Below are positions 6,681 to 9,424 of a stretch of DNA of 9,424 nucleotides, in pieces (positions within the stretch are counted from its first letter, which is position 1; the number at the start of each line of letters is the position of its first letter). Location of the stretch: the NCBI GenBank assembly GCA_937925565.1, contig CALALM010000311.1:1-9424 (forward strand), given 5' to 3'. Under the pieces are notes generated by a model, which worked only from the letters and a program-made list of their open reading frames with translations, was not told where the DNA came from and searched no databases. Position numbers and translations under genes: made by a program. Source of the DNA: an uncultured Centipeda sp. GTDB taxonomy: Bacteria > Bacillota > Negativicutes > Selenomonadales > Selenomonadaceae.

Positions 6681-6875
6681 CTAAAGTTTAAGCCCCGATT
6701 GCTTCTCGATGCTCTTCAGATCACGAACACCCATATCCTTGACCGGATGTCGAAGCGTCACCTTGCCCGGCTTCGTTGGATGCTTGAATTGGTGATGATC
6801 GCCGACGCAGTTTACCTCAAATCAGCCGTCTGCCAAAAGCATTTTCAGAACATCTCTTGAGGAATAGCTTTTCAT
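6681..6875 (-). pseudogene. hicA: hicA toxin gene interrupted by an in-frame TGA
   Basis: HicA toxins are small mRNA-cleaving proteins of about 60 aa with a dsRBD-like fold and a catalytic His. Reading this frame through one stop gives 64 codons typical of the family: MKSYSSRDVLKMLLADG (1-17), TGA (codon 18, bases 6824-6822), FEVNCVGDHHQFKHPTKPGK (19-38), then VTLRHP and LKSIEKQSGLKL to a TAG at 6683-6681. HicA proteins normally have Trp directly after that DG, so a single TGG-to-TGA change explains it. No other stop or frameshift is present. The catalytic-type His (GDHHQFKHP, 25-33) lies after the stop, so the 17-aa product should be inactive. The start at 6875 is preferred because AAGGAGG lies 6 nt upstream; the in-frame ATG at 6881 abuts the ribosome-binding site. 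Read-through or a sequencing error cannot be excluded. Confidence 0.85.
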
Positions 6876-6901
6876 ATCCATCCTCCTTGCCCTTACCACG
6901 C

Positions 6902-6930
6902 ATTTTACTACGTATCAACATAGAGTTCAA
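6902..6930 (-). promoter_or_regulatory. Candidate hicAB promoter with a palindrome in its spacer
   Basis: On the minus strand TTGAAC (6930-6925) and TAAAAT (6907-6902) are separated by 17 nt, with predicted transcription start near 6895, about 20 nt before hicA. The spacer is almost filled by a 16-bp imperfect palindrome (CTACGTATCAACATAG, plus strand 6908-6923; half-sites match at five of six positions). That is a plausible HicB operator by position. The -35 begins 11 nt past the recG stop, and no terminator is visible after recG. Confidence 0.5.
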
Positions 6931-6941
6931 CTATCGTGGTC

Positions 6942-9008
6942 TCAAATCTCCCGCATATGCTCGAAACGTTCACGGTACTGGCGCATGAGCGTCGGCAAAA
7001 CAAAGGAAAGGGCGGCGGGGTCGTCCACGGTGGCAAGTGCCGCACGACGTGCGAGGAGCAGGAGGTCCATGTCGGCGAGCACGTCCGCAATCTTCAGGTC
7101 GCCGAGACCGTGCTGCATCGCGCCGAAGAACTGTCCGGGACCGCGCAGACGCAGATCCTCTTCGGCGAGGCGAAAGCCGTCGCTCGTCTGCTCGATGACC
7201 TTGAGCCGCTCCTCGGACGCCGCGCTCCGTCCGGCAATGAGGATGCAATAGGAGGCATAGGAGCCGCGCCCGACACGCCCGCGCAGCTGGTGCAGCTGAG
7301 AGAGTCCAAAGCGCTCCGCATGCTCCACGACGAGGATGCTCGCATTCGGCACGTTGACGCCGACCTCGATGACCGTGGTCGAAACGAGCAGCTTGATGCG
7401 ATTGGTATAGAAGCCCTCCATCACGGCTTCCTTCTCCGCAGACTTCATGCGCCCGTGCAGAAGCCCGCAGGGAATCCCGCGAAAGATGCCCTGCGCCAGT
7501 TCCTCGTAGACCTCCTCGACGCATGGCAGGTCACTCTCCTCGCTCGCTTCAATGAGCGGGCAAACGACATATGCTTGCCGCCCGCTTTCGATCTCTCTGC
7601 GCACAAATGCGTAGATTTTTTCACGTGCTGTTTCATCGCGCAGAAATGTCCGCACGGGCTGCCGCCCCGGCGGCAGATGCTCGATGCGCGAGACATCGAG
7701 ATCGCCGTAGACCGTGAGCGTCATCGTGCGAGGGATCGGGGTCGCCGTCATGACGAGCACATCGGGCGTCACCACGCTTTTTTTCTCGAGTGCCGCACGC
7801 TGTGCCACGCCGAAGCGGTGCTGTTCGTCCGTTACGACCAACCCCAGTGCATCAAATGAAACGCCGTCCTGAATCAGAGCATGTGTGCCGACGGCAATAT
7901 CCACCTCATGTGCCGCAAGTGCCGCCGCAGCTTCGGTGCGCTCCTTCTTCGCGAGCCGCCCCGTAAGGAATCCAATGCGCACACCGAGCGGCGTGAGCAG
8001 CTCCCGTAGGGTATCGTAATGCTGATGTGCAAGGATCTCCGTCGGTGCCATCAGCGCCCCCTGATGTCCGCTCTCCACCGTCTTGACAAGCGCGAGCAGG
8101 GCGATTGCCGTCTTACCCGAACCGACATCCCCCTGCACAAGACGGCGCATCGGGAGTGGCGACTCCATATCGCGTGCGATCTCCCCCCACACCTTCGCCT
8201 GATCCTCTGTCAGGTCGAAAGGGAGTGCCGCAAGCACACGCGCGACAAGCTCGCCGTTCGCAGCATGTGCAATGCCTTCCTGCTCCTCTGCCGTACGCTT
8301 CTTGAGTGCGAGCAGTCCGCATTGGATGAGATAGAGTTCCTCGAACGCAAGCCGTCGCCGCGCCGCGCGCAGCTCCTCCTCACGCCTTGGAAAGTGAATC
8401 TGTCGAAAGGCGTCCATACGTCCGACGAGATGATATTCTTCACGAATGCGCTGCGGCAAATTCTCTGCAAGCTCCCCCCCAGCCTGCGCGAGAGCGTACT
8501 CCATCATCTGCCGCAGCTGTTTCTGCGTCAGCCCCTCCGTCGCCGCATAGACGGGCAGAATGCCGAGATGTGCCTCCGCCTCATCGCGTGCACCGAGCAT
8601 TTCAAACGATGTGATGTTCGAGAGGGCGATCTGCCCGCCTCCGTTATAGGCATAGTCCGCCTTGCCCGTGAGGAGGATGCGCCGTCCCTCGCGCAGCTTT
8701 GATTTCAAAAAGCGTTGATTGAACCAGAGCGCCTGCGCATAGCCCGTCCCATCGCCGACGAGCGCCGTCAACACGGTAAACCCGCGCCGCCGCGTCTGTC
8801 GCTCCGTCACCTGCTGAATGACGCCGAGCACAGTCGCACGTTCCCCTGCGTGTAGCTGCGCAATCGGGGTGATGCGGCTCTGATCCTCGTAGGCGCGCGG
8901 ATAGTACGTCAGGAGATCGTAGACCGTCTGAATGCCGAGGCGTGTAAACGCCGCTACCTTCTTGACGCCGACACCGCGCACCTTGTTGATGCTGTCCGTG
9001 AGATTCAT
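6942..9008 (-). CDS. recG: ATP-dependent DNA helicase RecG
   Basis: RecG is a superfamily 2 double-stranded DNA translocase that remodels stalled replication forks and branch-migrates Holliday junctions. From the chosen start the product is 688 aa, normal for the family. The N-terminal wedge/OB-fold part covers about 1-150 (RGVGVKK at 11-17, YYPRAYEDQSR at 35-45). The helicase core has the P-loop GDVGSGKT (293-300), APTEILAHQH (321-330), GTHALIQ (374-380), Walker B DEQHRFG (394-400) and TATPIPRT (421-428). It continues with LLHGRMK (516-522), STTVIEVGVNVPNA (543-556) and QLRGRVGRG (574-582). The C-terminal RecG signature is LRGPGQFFGAMQHG (621-634); position 626 is Gln where most members have Glu. 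The start at 9008 has GGAAGGAGG just upstream. A longer in-frame ATG at 9044 lies within the pckA terminator hairpin and is rejected. Confidence 0.97.
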   Translation of the reverse strand: MNLTDSINKVRGVGVKKVAAFTRLGIQTVYDLLTYYPRAYEDQSRITPIAQLHAGERATVLGVIQQVTERQTRRRGFTVLTALVGDGTGYAQALWFNQRFLKSKLREGRRILLTGKADYAYNGGGQIALSNITSFEMLGARDEAEAHLGILPVYAATEGLTQKQLRQMMEYALAQAGGELAENLPQRIREEYHLVGRMDAFRQIHFPRREEELRAARRRLAFEELYLIQCGLLALKKRTAEEQEGIAHAANGELVARVLAALPFDLTEDQAKVWGEIARDMESPLPMRRLVQGDVGSGKTAIALLALVKTVESGHQGALMAPTEILAHQHYDTLRELLTPLGVRIGFLTGRLAKKERTEAAAALAAHEVDIAVGTHALIQDGVSFDALGLVVTDEQHRFGVAQRAALEKKSVVTPDVLVMTATPIPRTMTLTVYGDLDVSRIEHLPPGRQPVRTFLRDETAREKIYAFVRREIESGRQAYVVCPLIEASEESDLPCVEEVYEELAQGIFRGIPCGLLHGRMKSAEKEAVMEGFYTNRIKLLVSTTVIEVGVNVPNASILVVEHAERFGLSQLHQLRGRVGRGSYASYCILIAGRSAASEERLKVIEQTSDGFRLAEEDLRLRGPGQFFGAMQHGLGDLKIADVLADMDLLLLARRAALATVDDPAALSFVLPTLMRQYRERFEHMREI

Positions 9009-9027
9009 CGCGCCTCCTTCCATTGAT

Positions 9028-9056
9028 AAAAAAAGCTGCCGCAAATGCGGCAGCTT
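9028..9056 (-). terminator. Rho-independent terminator of pckA
   Basis: A perfect 10-bp stem (9033-9042 AAGCTGCCGC with 9047-9056 GCGGCAGCTT) closes a 4-nt loop. On the minus strand it runs into seven T residues (9034-9028, the first two paired). It begins 20 nt after the pckA stop. The other side has no T-run, so it acts on the minus strand. The recG start codon follows about 20 nt after the T-run. Confidence 0.95.
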
Positions 9057-9076
9057 CCTCCGTGCTACAGATAATC

Positions 9077-9424
9077 TTAGAGCTGCGGACCCGCAGGAAC
9101 GAGTACCCTGCCCTCTTCGTTGCCCTCATACTTCTTGAAGTTCTTGATGAAGCGCGCAGCGAGATCCTTCGCTTTCTCATCCCACTCCGTACGGCTTGCA
9201 TAGGTGTCGCGCGGATCGAGGATCTTCGGATCAACGCCCGGCAGCTCCGTCGGAACCTCAAAGTCGAAATACGGGATCTTCTTCGTCGGTGCGCTGTCGA
9301 TCGAGCCGTCTTGGATCGCATGGATGATGCCGCGCGTATCCTGAATCGAGATGCGCTTGCCCGTGCCGTTCCAGCCCGTGTTCACGAGATAGGCGCGCGA
9401 GCCGTGCTCCTCCATCTTGCGGAC
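9077..9424 (-). CDS. pckA: Phosphoenolpyruvate carboxykinase (ATP), C-terminal end only
   Basis: ATP-dependent PEPCK interconverts oxaloacetate plus ATP with PEP, CO2 and ADP. It serves gluconeogenesis or, in succinate- and propionate-forming anaerobes, CO2 fixation on PEP. Only the last 115 of about 530 residues are present; the frame is open through the right edge. The segment matches the E. coli-type C-terminus: [20 protein letters not shown] (residues 13-32 of the partial product), [20 protein letters not shown], then [20 protein letters not shown] and the C-terminal VPAGPQL ending in TAA at 9079-9077. The nucleotide- and metal-binding loops lie outside the window. A terminator follows directly. 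Fermentative use is inferred from the presumed Selenomonas-like host. Confidence 0.95.
   Translation of the reverse strand, partial: VRKMEEHGSRAYLVNTGWNGTGKRISIQDTRGIIHAIQDGSIDSAPTKKIPYFDFEVPTELPGVDPKILDPRDTYASRTEWDEKAKDLAARFIKNFKKYEGNEEGRVLVPAGPQL

Noticed and set aside
6822..6824. Possibility that UGA is read as Trp throughout this genome, which would make hicA intact.
   Set aside because: Seven genes here use TGA as their natural stop at the expected family length, and TGG encodes Trp throughout. Only local read-through remains possible.
6657..6860. Plus-strand open frame of 67 codons across the hicA region.
   Set aside because: It is opposite the recognisable hicA frame and the hicB ribosome-binding site, and it has no signals of its own.
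6936..7859. Plus-strand open frame of 307 codons opposite the 3' half of recG.
   Set aside because: It is antisense to the RecG helicase core with no domain of its own.
9009..9044. Twelve-residue N-terminal extension of recG from an ATG at 9044.
   Set aside because: That ATG lies inside the pckA terminator hairpin. The ATG at 9008 has a strong adjacent Shine-Dalgarno and gives the normal family length.

Overview
The window is ordinary housekeeping chromosome from a GC-rich bacterium. It reads best as a Selenomonas-like member of the Negativicutes (diderm Firmicutes), though I infer this from overall impression and have not measured it. The main clues are firmicute-type strong Shine-Dalgarno sequences, the gene order mraZ-rsmH-ftsL-murE-murF, a MurE with the meso-diaminopimelate signature DNPR, and an ATP-dependent PEP carboxykinase of the kind used in succinate/propionate fermentation. 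Every real gene lies on the minus strand, so transcription runs from the right edge (9424) to the left edge (1). There is no gene-free stretch longer than 300 bases.

In transcription order, the right end holds the last 115 codons of pckA and its perfect-stem terminator (9028-9056). Next comes recG (9008-6942), whose start sits only about 20 nt beyond the terminator T-run, with no promoter I can recognise between them. A small hicAB toxin-antitoxin module (6875-6254) follows, with its own promoter. Its hicA reading frame carries an in-frame TGA where the family has Trp, while hicB is intact. A dapB-asd operon (6169-4335) makes lysine and diaminopimelate precursors. It has a near-consensus promoter, a TTG start for dapB, a leader of about 25 nt, and a strong terminator (4284-4321). 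The left 4.1 kb is the head of the division and cell wall (dcw) cluster: mraZ, rsmH, ftsL, murE and a murF cut by the window edge. Its genes are separated by between -4 and +32 nt and are driven by one promoter (4154-4182).

The parts fit together biochemically. Asd and DapB make precursors of meso-DAP, which MurE joins to UDP-MurNAc-L-Ala-D-Glu. MurF then adds D-Ala-D-Ala. MraZ is the cluster's transcriptional regulator, and a 10-bp-periodic set of GTGG repeats lies just downstream of its predicted transcription start, consistent with autorepression.

I found no clearly new system. The observations most worth a second look are the nonsense-interrupted hicA with an intact hicB, the phased MraZ operator, a His-to-Asp change at a normally conserved MurF position, the absence of a penicillin-binding protein gene between ftsL and murE, and how recG is transcribed behind a strong terminator.
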